Shown here one piece after another: positions 10,867 to 21,519 of a stretch of 64,000 bases of DNA. Numbering within the stretch: the first letter of the stretch is position 1; each line of letters opens with the position of its first letter. A program made the translations under genes and the position numbers. The notes under the pieces are model-generated. The model saw only the letters and a program-made list of their open reading frames with translations, was not told where the DNA came from and searched no databases. Origin of the DNA: Torreya grandis (lineage: Eukaryota; Streptophyta; Pinopsida; Cupressales; Taxaceae); contig JARHVA010001425.1 of assembly GCA_037957365.1 (NCBI GenBank), forward strand, positions 2,262,501-2,326,500, written 5' to 3'.

Positions 10867-12025
10867 TGTAGACACCGAAATCGTGTCGACTCCCCTGGTC
10901 CCTCCCTGTCTTATTCTTCTTCGCCTATTTAACCCTTGACTATCACTTGTTCTACCAACCTTGACCCTGGCAGCATGTAATAATGAGCAGAGAACTAAAA
11001 GCTAGACTCTATCCTCATTGTGCATCTGCCGACGATGGTCTTTACCTGGCCGATGTTGCCGACGTTGGTCACTTATCGGCCGACGTCGGCAATCCTGCCG
11101 ACGTCGGTCACCATCCCGTTATCCGTTATCCATTACCATTCAGTTCCCGATCGGTTTTTCAAAACGGTTATCAAACCGTCTCTCGAAACTGTCCCAGGGC
11201 CTTCATTCAATCTCCCCTCCCTGATCAATGATGAGGCTCCCATTTTTCTGACATCTACAGGCTCTCCGATCTCTGAACTCCAGCGTCCAAACTCCAGCAT
11301 CCATCAACTCTAGCATTCGTTCTTCCAGCACTGCACAGGCAACTTCGACTATGGCTTTCATCACGGCTTCTCATAGGTAAGTATTTTCTGTGTTTACTTT
11401 CATTTTCCTCTTGATTATTCTTTGTGCGCTATTTCTGCCATCCTGAAGCTTTAAACCCCCAAACTCGACCAAAAATCCCATCCCGACTCTGTCTAAAATC
11501 TTGTCCCGACCCTATCAAGACCTTCTGCAACTTTCCCAGACCTCTGTTTAAAACCTACCCCTACCGATGCCGATCACTGCCCCGACTGACGACGGTACTT
11601 CAATCGACGTCGGCACCTTCCCAGATCGACGCCGGCACCACAGAGACCGACGCCGACGACTGTGCAGAACAGTGCTGCATATCAGGTATGCACTTTTATT
11701 TTCTATCATTTATTTCTGTCATTTCATCTTTTATTATCTACTTTCATCCAACATTACGCTTTTTATCAGTGGGTTGATATCCTTCTAGGGAGTCTTCGTA
11801 CTTCTGAGATCGGGCGTTTGCCTGACAACCCACCATATCTTTGACTAACATCTTTCCGTGTTTTAGTCTCTTTTTCACAGGTGTCATTCCTCCATAGCCA
11901 AAGAGGAGAATCTTTCAACATCTGATTTCGGTGCGCTCAACTTTATCAGGTACTTCTAGCCTTAACCTTTTATTTCAGTTTCTTATTTCTTCTTTGAATG
12001 TAGAAAGTAATTTTGCATAGAAACA
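10867..12025 (+). repeat. Element B 3' LTR
   Basis: It is 1159 bp, starts TGTAGACACCG and ends GCATAGAAACA, with the perfect TG...CA ends expected. The TSD CCTTG follows at 12026-12030. It keeps the TATTTAA box (10926-10932), the GACGTC cluster (about 11057-11112) and the donor/acceptor pair seen in the 5' LTR, though the base before the donor G has changed (CAG to TAG). Confidence 0.93.
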
Positions 12026-12030
12026 CCTTG

Positions 12031-12780
12031 AATCAGTAAATTTGTCCATAAAATCAATGAATTTGTTGATTAAAATAATGACGTTATAAAATGCTTAATG
12101 AAATCATCATAAGGTTCAGATATTTCATCCATGAAAATGGAAAAAAAGATCTTTAGAAAAAATGGTTAGATATCTGTACCTTTTTGGTGTATTTGTCATC
12201 ATGATCAGTGATATCATCCTTTTGATTAGTGATATCATACAGATAAAACTAGGTTAATCTAACAGTAAAAATGATTGAAAAAAGAATGAAATTGACAAAA
12301 GAATGGTGAAATCACCAAGACTATTTGAGCAATGATTTCATCAAAGGATCAATTAATTTGTCCTATCAAATAATGAATTTGACTGAACAATAATTAAATC
12401 ACCACAATTGGCCAATGAATGAGAAATGTAACAAGATTTAACTAGATAGGTGATTGTTAAACTAGTAAACATGATTAAAAAATAGAAATGTTATTTATAT
12501 AATATAAATATAGGCCTAGTAGAGTTATTTGTACTAATTTTCAAGAGCAAGTGGGAGTCCTTATTTCTCATGAGTAGTACTTAGATATCCTACAAATACT
12601 TAGATCATGGATAAGGTTTCTACTGGGATTATTTGACATTATTGGATTGGCTTAAATTATGAGGATGCCCTTGATCAGAGTGGAACAAGCATTATTGAGC
12701 AGGATAGAAGAATACTAGAGCCCAAATACATCTACATTTTATTTACCCATAGGAGAGATGACCAAGAATTTTTAGGATGT
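12031..12780. other. Element A interior between element B and the PMD fossil
   Basis: The first ~450 bp (to about 12480) are AT-rich with recurring ATCA/TGAT words and no reading frame. From about 12540 the plus strand gains a coding-like composition that runs into the plant mobile domain fossil, for example a degenerate reading with Trp- and Leu-rich text near 12610-12690, but I could not assign it. Confidence 0.4.
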
Positions 12781-13680
12781 TCATACATATTTCACATTTT
12801 AGTCATGGGTCAACCACTATATTAGTTACCTCCCATGAAGAGACAAGCAATTTTAGACGAGCTCAAAGGGCCTCTAGGTATTGAGATGGTATACACTAAT
12901 TAATTGGATATCAATGGGATTGAGATAGTTATGGAACTTCCCCAAGTGGAGGTGATGGAGGAGGATGTGACTATGCTAGTAGTTTATGATAAGGTTTTTA
13001 TTTCACTTATGGCTATTGTTAATGGCATTCTATTTCTTGACAAGAGTAAATAATTATTTCACATGGGACTCGATAGTGTAGTCAAGGATATGCTAGCAAA
13101 CACAATTCTATTTTCGTGGGGACCAATTATCTTATATTAATTATATCATGATTTACACTATGTGGTTCATCATGTGGATTAAAGTATAGTCCCCTTGACA
13201 TTACTATAGCTATGGACATGGGATCATATAACTATTAATCACCCCATTGGTATGTGACAATCAAGGGATTTAGATGAGATGGTCACTTATGGATGGTAGT
13301 AGAGAGGTCTTAAGGACACATGGGTTATTTAGTGGATCTTTGACATTATAGAGACATGATTGATGACTTGATGGAGTTTGACATCACCTAGAGACCATAT
13401 CATGATATACAATTCTAGTGGGTAGAGGATGTAGTGTTGATGCTATACATGACTAATATGTGATACATTATTGGGTAATAAGATTACATTATTTATCATT
13501 ATAGACTAGATAAGGTATTATGAAGGTTTTTTATTTGGTAGTATGTGCCACTAGGACCACACAAATTTTATCACATGGTGAGGGAGACCAGATAGTGGGA
13601 CTAGCCCCAAATAGAGTAGAGGCTATAATGAGCTTCGTATTTATGCCCCATATCAGCTAGGCATATGAAAGAGGGCTAGA
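12780..13680 (+). pseudogene. Fossil plant mobile domain (PMD) protein fragment
   Basis: Plus-strand readings show the pattern of the plant mobile domain (PF10536, the aminotransferase-like domain of MAIN/MAIL1 and of some transposable elements). At 13020-13240 the text ILFLDKSK, then FSWGPIILY, then LHYVVHH, then LWTWDHI matches the family pattern L.D.S ... YSWGSAVLA.LYR.L ... LLQLW.WERI. At about 13490-13560, after a frameshift, the text YHYRLDKVL, a stop, RFFIW, a stop and YVP matches YHRPDRVLRQFG.RQ.VP. At least a dozen stops and one or more frameshifts make it non-functional. It lies in element A's interior, antisense to A's PBS-defined direction. PMD domains are known in plant genes and to have been carried by both Mutator-like and Ty3/Gypsy elements. 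Identification is by motif only. Confidence 0.6.
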
Positions 13681-13938
13681 TGATGCAAGAATTATAGATT
13701 CATATGCTAAATTTCCTTTTAATGTTCCTCAAGTCCTATCTAATACATGATAACATGTGCTAATTAATCAACAATAGTTCCTAAGAAAAAAAAAACACAA
13801 GTTCTTCCTATGAAAAGCATATGTCCAATCCATAACCTAACTACAGTTAATTAAAATGTCCTCCACTACAATGACATTTTTTTATTCCTCATTCTAATTG
13901 AAATCATTACCAAATTTCCTCTAATCCACAATAACAAA

Positions 13939-13958
13939 GTCCCACTAGGTGTGACAAA
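13939..13958 (-). other. Decayed primer-binding site of element A
   Basis: On the minus strand the sequence next to the right LTR reads TTTGTCACACCTAGTGGGAC. It differs from element B's PBS at three positions (G-to-T, G-to-A, C-to-T). The position right against the LTR end supports element A's minus orientation. Confidence 0.65.
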
Positions 13959-15213
13959 TTTACTCTTAAGATGTGTATCCTCAATGTTTTCATGAAAGTT
14001 TGGTTAAGTAATCAAAGTGATAACAAATATCAAAGAACACACCTAGGACCTATAATCTCAAAAAAATACCAAAGAGAATACAAATTTCATAAAGACTCAC
14101 ACCATGAAAACATCCTTTGTATCTTGATCATTGTTGAGTTGCATCTTGGATGTAGCTTTAAATGGTTTTTGTCAATGCAAACTCAAAGTTGATCATCTCC
14201 ATAAAAGCTATGGATTTTGAAGACTTTGATCAAAGAATTTTGATTGATGAACAAGTTTATATTGATAGAATTCTATGGCTTCATTATATCACTTTAACAT
14301 GACATTAGTGATGTGAATTATTTTATTTATAATAAAATTGGATTGATGTAAACCCTTCATCATGAAGTCAAGATGAATGGTTGCTTAAGGGTCCTCAAGT
14401 GTGCACATGGATCAAAGATGTAAACCTTTCATATTAATCAAGATGAAGGGTGGAGTATAACCTTTGTAAATATCCAAGATGAATGAAAATAATCCCTTCA
14501 TCTCAATCAAGATTAAGGGTGGAGGATGGTCTTTGTAACTAACAAATATGAATGAAAATAATCCCTTCATCTCAATCAAGATGAAGGGTGGATGATGCTC
14601 TTTGTAGCTAATAAAGATGAATGAAAATAAGCCCTTCATCTTAATCAATATTGAGGGTGGATTATCCTCTTCAAGAGAGCACATGGATCTTAGAGGTGGG
14701 CCTTTCATATTATTTCCAAGATGAAGGTTGGAGGATAATCCCACTTTATCACTAATTTATTACATAATTATTGTGCTTTCAAAAGGTATATCCTTAGGAT
14801 CTCAAGATTACTTTTTACATGAAGATGCCCACTTGGAGGGAAAAGAAGAATATTAGTAATTGGAAGAAGTAATCAATTAAATAGCTCAAAATACCTATTT
14901 AATTAATACAATGTGATGAGATAATCATTTGATTAAAATTAAGATAGAGGAAGTAATTTAACATAGAATGATAATTTATTAGAGACATGATAATTGATTA
15001 GAGAAATCATAATTGAATACATAAGAGGAAATTGATCAAAGAAATTGACAATTGAAGAGAGAAGAGGAAATTGATCAGATAAATTGATGATTAAACACAA
15101 AAATGATTAGGTAATAGAAAATTAAATAAATAAATTACAAAAATGTGCAAAATTATGAGAAATCATTACATTGTGTAATTTAACACAGAAGTGATAAAAT
15201 TGGAGCATCTATA
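13959..15213 (-). repeat. Element A 5' LTR (right copy)
   Basis: This copy matches 1432-2683. It contains the better-preserved minisatellite: units begin at 14491, 14560 and 14629, a period of 69 bp, with further degenerate units on both sides (about 14420-14735). Because 69 is divisible by three, a minus-strand frame at 14412-14744 stays open and reads as 23-residue repeats around PPFILIEMKG. That is most likely a by-product of the repeat rather than a gene. Confidence 0.7.
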
Positions 15214-15540
15214 ATGGCCACTATTGTTGATCATATTATCACTATAATATGAGTCTAACATGAAAATTATGTCTAGATAGAGGAAGAAACCCCATTCACC
15301 CAAATATGGTGGCCCTTAGTCACAAAAGCCATTAACAAACCTGCACATCCATAACACCATAGTAAATAAATGAGAAAAATGTCATTATAAAGCCTAATAA
15401 TATCTATGTCATAAATATATTGATATAACATGGACACTTTAATGGACTTGGATGGGCCATTATTGGTCAGGAAGTTATAGGTACCAAGGGAGGAGTCAAC
15501 CATTAAGATGGATGCATTAGATGATGATGTATATCATACA
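15214..15540. other. Unassigned stretch right of element A
   Basis: ATGGC at 15214-15218 is element A's right target-site copy. The remainder shows no motif I recognise until the LINE ORF1 fossil begins. Confidence 0.4.
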
Positions 15541-17185
15541 GGGGGTTTCAAGGAGATGAATGAGAAGGGTAGGGCTTCAGTGGCCATTTTACCATATGGT
15601 GGGATTTATATGAATAATATAGAGGTGGAATAGAGTATAGTGAGGTGATCAGAGATCACCCAAACCACTTTTGTAGATATTGTTAGAAAATATTATGGGA
15701 GGGCTTCCATTCCTTCCATATCTAACCCTTCAGTGTCCTTTTATGGGGAGTCACTCAAAAAGGTTATAAAATGGGATAAAATATTTTTAAATAGAGGTAT
15801 GATCTATAATTTCTCTATATTGTGTCCAAAATTATTTGATATTCAATCTTGGATTATGGAGAAGTGGAAGCCCTTAAAGGAAGGTAACCTAGGAAATTTC
15901 CCTTGTGCCAAGGGTTTCTTTGTAGTTCTATTTAATCTATTAAATATAAAAATATTATATTGAGAATATGATTTGGGGATTAAATCAATGTGTTTTATAA
16001 TTCAAACCTTGGTATCCTTCATTTGATCTTCTTACAATGAATTTCAACACCAAATCAATCTAGGCAAGGTTTCCTCATCTCCCTTTCTAGTTCTAGATTG
16101 ACTGTTGTTATGAGGATATATGGGATTCCTTGGGTGAATTTTATACATATACCCTACTACTAAAATAATGAAACACTTTACTTTTTCTCCTATTACATCA
16201 AATTTAATTTTTTTATAAAATCTCCTAGCATATATTGATTTGAAGATTCAATGGTGAATTTGGAAACAACCTCTTGACTATGAGGGATTGCCATTTCATT
16301 ACTATAGGTGATTTGAAATAGGGTATCTTGATTTATCCTATGAGATGATTAAGCATAAGAGGGGGTATTCTTAGTGGAAGGATCCACCCTTGAGTTAGAT
16401 TCAGATAGAGAGATTCTTGATCTAGACATGGATCCCAAATCAGATAATGAAAGTGAAGTCCCAAAAACACTAGTGGAAGTTTTTGATCCATCCTAGAAAA
16501 ATATTGACCCTTGTATGGAAAATTATATAGATAAGTAACAATATTCTAATCTAAATAAATTGGGATAAAGACTATAATTGATTTAGATTTACTTGAGAGT
16601 AGTAAGGATGTGATGGCTCAAGTTCCTTTAAACATTATCCAACTAGCTAATGTTTTATAAGTTGCCATTCATATCTTTCCTAAAGTTGGGGGAGGTGGTG
16701 ACCTGACAATCATCAGTAACAAGAATAAATGTAAATGTTGGAAGGGTTTAGAACCTTTGAACATGACCCTCAAATCTCAAAAGGAGAACCATTTTTGAGG
16801 GTCTTAGGGACCTATGATATCCTATTTTATTTTTTGGTCCCTTTTGGGTTTTATTGTCCTATCATATTTTGGATAACTTGTTTTTTTTTTAGTTTAATGT
16901 TTTGGCTGTATTATTTTTGTGTTTCTATTTTTGTTTCATTTAATGGGATTGAATTCCTAGCTTGTTGTTTATCAATTTGGTGGGACCCTATCAAAACCAC
17001 TTGTGGTTTTTTTGGATGGTTGTGTATGCTTCCTTTTTTATTTTTTGTTTTATATTTGGATAGGTGTGATTCATGTGTTTTCATTATAATATCACTTTCT
17101 CCCTTGTATTAGGTTATGGGACCTGCCAACACCCTCACTTCAAGTTTATAACTCTAACTCAAAATTGTTTAAATTTAATTAAAAA
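15540..17185 (+). pseudogene. LINE ORF1 fossil with 3' tail, plus strand
   Basis: The plus strand reads as a plant L1-type ORF1 protein. At about 15690-15960 an open stretch includes WDKIFLNRGM and, later, WKPLKEGNLGNFPCAKGFFV, matching the DUF4283 pattern of W..L......G.F...L..KGFF...F. At 16279-16350 the text LDYEGLPFHYYR, a stop, FEIGY corresponds to the ORF1 zinc knuckle (normally LDYEGLPFRC..C...GH), with knuckle Cys and His positions changed. Many stops interrupt it. From about 16735 to 17110 a hydrophobic, T-rich stretch follows, then an A-rich end near 17180, resembling a LINE 3' region. ORF2 (endonuclease and RT) is absent, so this copy is internally deleted or mosaic. Confidence 0.5.
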
Positions 17186-17246
17186 AATCCATGTCATAAA
17201 TGAGAGGACTCAATAGTCATACTATAAATATGTATTTGGCATAATA

Positions 17247-17295
<49 letters not shown>

Positions 17296-19860
17296 TAAGT
17301 TAACTTGCCTAGTTTATACCCCTTTATCTTCAATATATATAACAAAACATAACACAAACAGCCTTTTTAATTTTAAATGACTTAAAAGTGAAATGAAATG
17401 ATAATGGTAGTGCATAAAAGTGAAGCTTAAATATATATTTTATATCATATCAAGATAATTACTTAAAATTAAACATTATAAACGTCAGTATTTATTTTAT
17501 GATGATGTATCATATCAAGATAATTCCTCAAATTTAAACATTAAAACATCAACATTTATTTTATAATATATTTTATTTATTACATTAATTTTTGAAATAT
17601 TTGTTAGGACACTTTTTTTTATATCCACTATTAAAAGCTTAAAAATGTTGAAAAATTTTAAATTTTTTTTTTATGATACAAAATGTTTCAAATGATATTG
17701 GATTAAGGTAATCATGCTTAGTGTATTAATAAATCTTATAATAATTAATTTATCAATAAATTCACATCTTATCTATTCTACCTCATTTTTAAAATAATAT
17801 GCATGTATGCCTAATTTGGTAACATACACAGATTGTGTCAATTACATAAAAAATAATAATATATAACCCTTTGAATTAATGTGTGAGGAAAATATTCAAA
17901 ATATTAATGAAATAAATATACTAACCTATAGACCTGATTCACAAAAGAAATAATAAATAAAATATAATAACCTTTTAAAATGTATCCATAAAACACGTAT
18001 AAATGTTTTATTCCTATCACTATAAATAATTTGATCATCATGACGGTCATCATGGATAAGATGTTTTTCAAGAGTATTTAATTATTTTAATATTTTTAAT
18101 TATAAATAATACAAAAATATTTAATGGGGACACATTTTATGAAAAAATAAACATGATATAAAAATTTAAATCTAGAAAGGAGAGCATTTTTAAGGATAAA
18201 AACATTCATTAGATTGATAACACTCTAAAAACAATCCCCAATCATATAATATCTACTTGACAACATATAAATTCATATATTGATGTATTAAATAAAATAA
18301 TAATTGAATATGCAAAACATGAATATATCAATGATGAACTATAACATATAAAATCTTAACAAAAAAACCAATACAATAATTATGTGTGTGTAAAATAATA
18401 TTTTCATTCATGATTAGATCAAATAGTTTAATCATGACATATCCTTAAATCATTGAATTCCATGAAGCCACATGAATATAATTCATTTTTAATATCAATT
18501 CATGATATGAAACAAAGGAGAACAAACCCATTGAACTAAACTTTGTATCCACAATACTATAATAGATAAAAGATCAAGTTGCTAACAAAATATCTCAAAA
18601 GTATTAATATAATAAATTAAATGCCTCAAAACCCCTAAAATAATTCAATATCTATGTCCAAAATTTAAATATTGTTCATAAGAATATTTCAATCACTAAT
18701 AATTATGGCTCATTTGGTTCCATTTTAATACTCACCATATAATTTTAAAAAATAAAATAAAAATCTAATAGTCATTCTATTTGATGTGTTTAAAAAGGCA
18801 AGGTAAAATTTAAGAACAACATAAATTTTAGGTGTGTCTAAAATTAAAATAAATTTATTAGAGTCTTAGGGCATAATTTTATATATCTCCTTTTTTTTGG
18901 TAGTGATTAAGATAATTAATTCAAATTTAACTTCATGGTTAGTTAATTATTAGGGTTAATATAATAGATTCAAGAGACCCTATTTTTAAGTGTGTTCATA
19001 ATATTTCATTTTACATTAATTTATTTATGAAATGATAATAAAATTTTAAAAAATGGGTATCAAAAGGATAACTTACATTACATATAATATTAATCCCAAA
19101 AATTAATTTACTATGATTTAGTTAAAGAGTTTGTAGGTAGGCTACAATTATGTGCTTGATCGTCTATGAAACATTTACTAATATATATGGGAAACCATCC
19201 ATGCACAAAACCATTGTATCCCATATGCACCTAAACATCATATATCTTATTTATTTAGAAATTATTGGACATATAAAAATGTTTCAGATAGAGAAGGGAT
19301 AACAATGTAACAATTACAAGATATAAATAAATTTTGATGTTTTTAATAGACAATAATATTAGAATTATAATTATGAGTTGATGGACATTGATGTTTAAAA
19401 TTTAAAAAATTTAAAAATTCATCTTGTGATAGTAATATAATTAATTGAAATATTGATTTGAATTTATTTTTATCTTTCGCATATTTTTTATTAGATAGGT
19501 TTTGAAAGGCCTTGTTGCATTATATAATGGAAAAACCTAAAATTAAAAAATAATGCTCTGATGGCATGCGTCTATCAATGGTAACTAAATAGGTGAAAAA
19601 AAACACATTATGAGAATTTTTGTTAAAATAGACTGAAATAAAAACTAACACAAGAAACTTCCATGAAGTTTTCACCAAACTTATCTTGGGGGCCTGACCC
19701 CTTTTTCACTGATTTTCAAAATATTATCATGGGGTCCATTTGAATGGAGAGACATATAGGAAATCTAGGTCATTAATTTTATACCTTTTTTATTCTTTTG
19801 AATGAGTAACCATCCTTCCTTGTTCTTAGCCAAAAGGGCTGATGAGGTTTCCTTAATTGG
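17186..19860. other. AT-rich intergenic stretch
   Basis: No gene or element boundary was recognised on either strand. It includes an AT dinucleotide run at about 17252-17292. CATATCAAGATAATTAC-type text recurs at about 17448 and 17512, a short local duplication. The rest is decayed AT-rich DNA. Confidence 0.45.
17252..17292. repeat. AT microsatellite
   Basis: An uninterrupted run of AT dinucleotides of about 36 bases with AT-rich shoulders. Confidence 0.85.
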
Positions 19861-19869
19861 GATGGAGGG

Positions 19870-20720
19870 CTAGGATTTGTCTTTTGCTATTATTCCTAGA
19901 TTAATATTTGCCCTGGATGAATCCAGATATGAGATCTCCTTCAAGGAAGAGGCTATAATTAATACAACCTTCCTTGGAGAGATTAAATTGACCAACAATT
20001 CTTCTTTAGAGTGTGATGAGATTTTAAGATCCTTATTTGAAGTGGGGGAAATAGGGGCTTCAAAAGAAGAAGCAAAATTCTCATTATCAGTAGCCCACTC
20101 TCCATCTGCAACCAACACCATGAGGTTTTTAGGGGAAAAATATTTCCACCAAGACGAATCCTTTTTTTTTAGTAGACTATAGTTTTTGGTTAAGTGCCCA
20201 ATGCCAAAACAACTATGGTAGTGAAAAGATAAACCTTCATAGTCAATAGCTTGAGACCAAGTGTGGTCTCCATCTTGCAGATTGAATTTTTTTAAGGATT
20301 TTTGAGGTATCAATTTTCACCAAGATCCTATAAGATATATGAGAAAGAAACTATCAGTATTTGGGTGCATTCATAAAAACCCACCTAGAGTTCTACCAAT
20401 ATCCTCTAGACTAGATTCCATCTAAAACTATAGCGAAAGGTTGGGCAGATGAACCCAGATTGGTTTTACATGTAAATTTTTAGTGAGGGGGTTAAAGGTA
20501 TGGGACCATGGTTCTGTGAGCAAGGGGTGGTGATTCAAGCTCTATGGTTGGTACTGAATTTTATCCTTAATATTATGAAAAATAATAACAAAGAAGCTTT
20601 TATCACAAGAGTAAATATCAAGACTACCTGAGAGTAGGGGTTTTCATTTATTCAAGATCCATATATTGAGATCTTGGATCTTTAGCTATAGATCCACAAA
20701 TCTTTTTCATATGATCAATA
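19870..20720 (-). pseudogene. LINE ORF1 fossil, minus strand
   Basis: Read on the minus strand from about 20720, the text follows plant LINE ORF1. A DUF4283-like part includes PPLAHRTMVPYL then, in another frame, NPLTKNLHVKPIWVHLPNLS, then ILVKIDTSKILKK. A zinc knuckle follows at about 20190-20240: YEGLSFHYHSCFGIGHLT then KNYSL. In the normal CX2CX4HX4C knuckle the first and last Cys are here Tyr, single G-to-A changes in each codon. An open stretch of 147 codons (20313-19870) covers the C-terminal part. ORF2 is not found on this side. Confidence 0.55.
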
Positions 20721-20745
20721 TTGTATTTGAGGCTTAATCCATTTT

Positions 20746-21519
20746 AATATGTGTATATATATATTTTAAATAAAATAGGGGTAAAAACTTTATTCAATCT
20801 CAAAAATACAGTACAAAGATAATTTCAACCAACCCGGCAAACACACCAAAAAAACTAGACACCAAGCCAGCATTACACTCATACCTTTCCATCCTCCACC
20901 AAAATTCTCTCCAGATTATGTCTAATATCTACCGGTAGTTGTGCCTCTTCAACCACCTACCTCCCTTCCATTCCCTCTGAAGCCCACCTGGCCAAATAGT
21001 TTGCTGCCCTATTCCATTCCCGTGGGACATGAGCAAAAATCACCGAATCCATAAGCTGACTAATCTGTAAAATCTACTGAACAACCAAGGATAATTGCCA
21101 GTTCACATCATTAATTTGCTGTTCCTGAATCATATAGATCATGATTAGCAAATCAGCTTCACATATCACTTTGCGCCAGCCAATACCATAAGCTCTTCTC
21201 AATGCGAACAAAATGGCCAGTCCCTCCATCATATTGACCATCTGTTCTCCCCTATGTTTCGAAAAAAGGAAAATAACCACACTCAATGCATCTCTAGCAA
21301 TCCCTCCTATACCAGCCGGCCTCAGATTACCTCTGGAAGAACCTTCTGTATTAATCTTCAAAAAATTATCTGGAGGAGGCTTCCACTTCCCACTCCTCTA
21401 AACTTTATACTACATGCCCTCACCTCTCCTCACACACGCTGAGCTTGGAGAGAGCCTACTCATCCCCAATCTTTCCACCACCTCAACAATGCTCCTGTTC
21501 ATGAATATGTGTATATTTT
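20746..21519 (-). mobile_element. 5'-truncated LINE insertion with target-site duplication
   Basis: AATATGTGTATAT at 20746-20758 (expanded by extra AT repeats before TTTT) recurs as AATATGTGTATATTTT at 21504-21519. Between them, on the minus strand, lies the 3' end of a LINE ORF2 with an RNase H domain. Its 3' end, about 20770-20815 in plus coordinates, contains the minus-strand polyadenylation-like text GAATAAAG. The duplication of about 13-16 bp and 5' truncation are hallmarks of target-primed reverse transcription. It lies next to the ORF1 fossil at 19870-20720 but looks like a separate event. Confidence 0.65.
21074..21400 (-). pseudogene. RNase H domain of truncated LINE
   Basis: The minus-strand frame reads KWKPPPDNFLKINTEGSSRG, then AGIGGIARDA, then MMEGLAILFALRRAYGIG, then VICEADLL. 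This is the RNase H fold found at the end of many plant LINE ORF2 proteins (RVT_3 type: KLNFDG.SRGNPGPAGIGG..RD ... AE..AL..GL ... .EGDS). The first catalytic Asp of FDG is Glu here (NTEG). The catalytic Glu (MEGLA) and the second Asp (CEAD) are kept. There is a stop after about 95 residues. It is probably inactive since the rest of ORF2 is missing. Confidence 0.7.

Larger units (their letters stand above)
3325..12025 (+). mobile_element. Element B: Gag-encoding Ty3/Gypsy (Tat-like) element with pol deleted
   Basis: Two LTRs of exactly 1159 bp each, a perfect 5-bp TSD (CCTTG), a PBS directly after the left LTR and a purine tract directly before the right LTR define the element. Over the first 400 bp the LTRs differ at roughly 5 percent of sites by eye, mostly transitions. 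The interior carries one long Gag frame (5293-8784) followed at once by the last ~50 codons of a Ty3/Gypsy integrase (8771-8929), then a 1.9-kb noncoding tail. Protease, RT, RNase H and most of integrase are missing. The PBS type and the C-x2-H-x4-H-x4-C knuckles favour the Tat lineage of plant Ty3/Gypsy elements. The architecture matches the non-autonomous TR-GAG class, mobilised in trans by a full-length relative. It sits inside element A in the opposite orientation. Confidence 0.9.
1432..15213 (-). mobile_element. Element A: LTR retrotransposon lacking gag-pol, interrupted by element B
   Basis: Two direct repeats of about 1.25 kb (1432-2683 and 13959-15213) bound this element. On the minus strand each begins near TGTAGAYRCTC and the left copy ends in CA. 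The flanks are ATGGT (1427-1431) and ATGGC (15214-15218), a 4-of-5 target-site duplication. A decayed primer-binding site lies directly inside the right repeat on the minus strand, so the right repeat is the 5' LTR. Once element B (3325-12025) is removed, the interior is only about 2.6 kb. No Gag, protease, RT or integrase motif was found in it. The only recognisable content is a fossil plant mobile domain read on the plus strand, antisense to the element. This resembles a LARD-type non-autonomous element. PBS type and LTR start both resemble those of element B, so the two may be distant relatives. Confidence 0.75.

Noticed and set aside
14420..14735. CRISPR-like array
   Set aside because: Units are contiguous 69-bp minisatellite repeats without unique spacers, inside a plant LTR.
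16735..17112. Hydrophobic 125-codon open frame as a membrane protein gene
   Set aside because: It follows a LINE ORF1 fossil and is T-rich, like a LINE 3' region. There is no promoter or other evidence of a gene.
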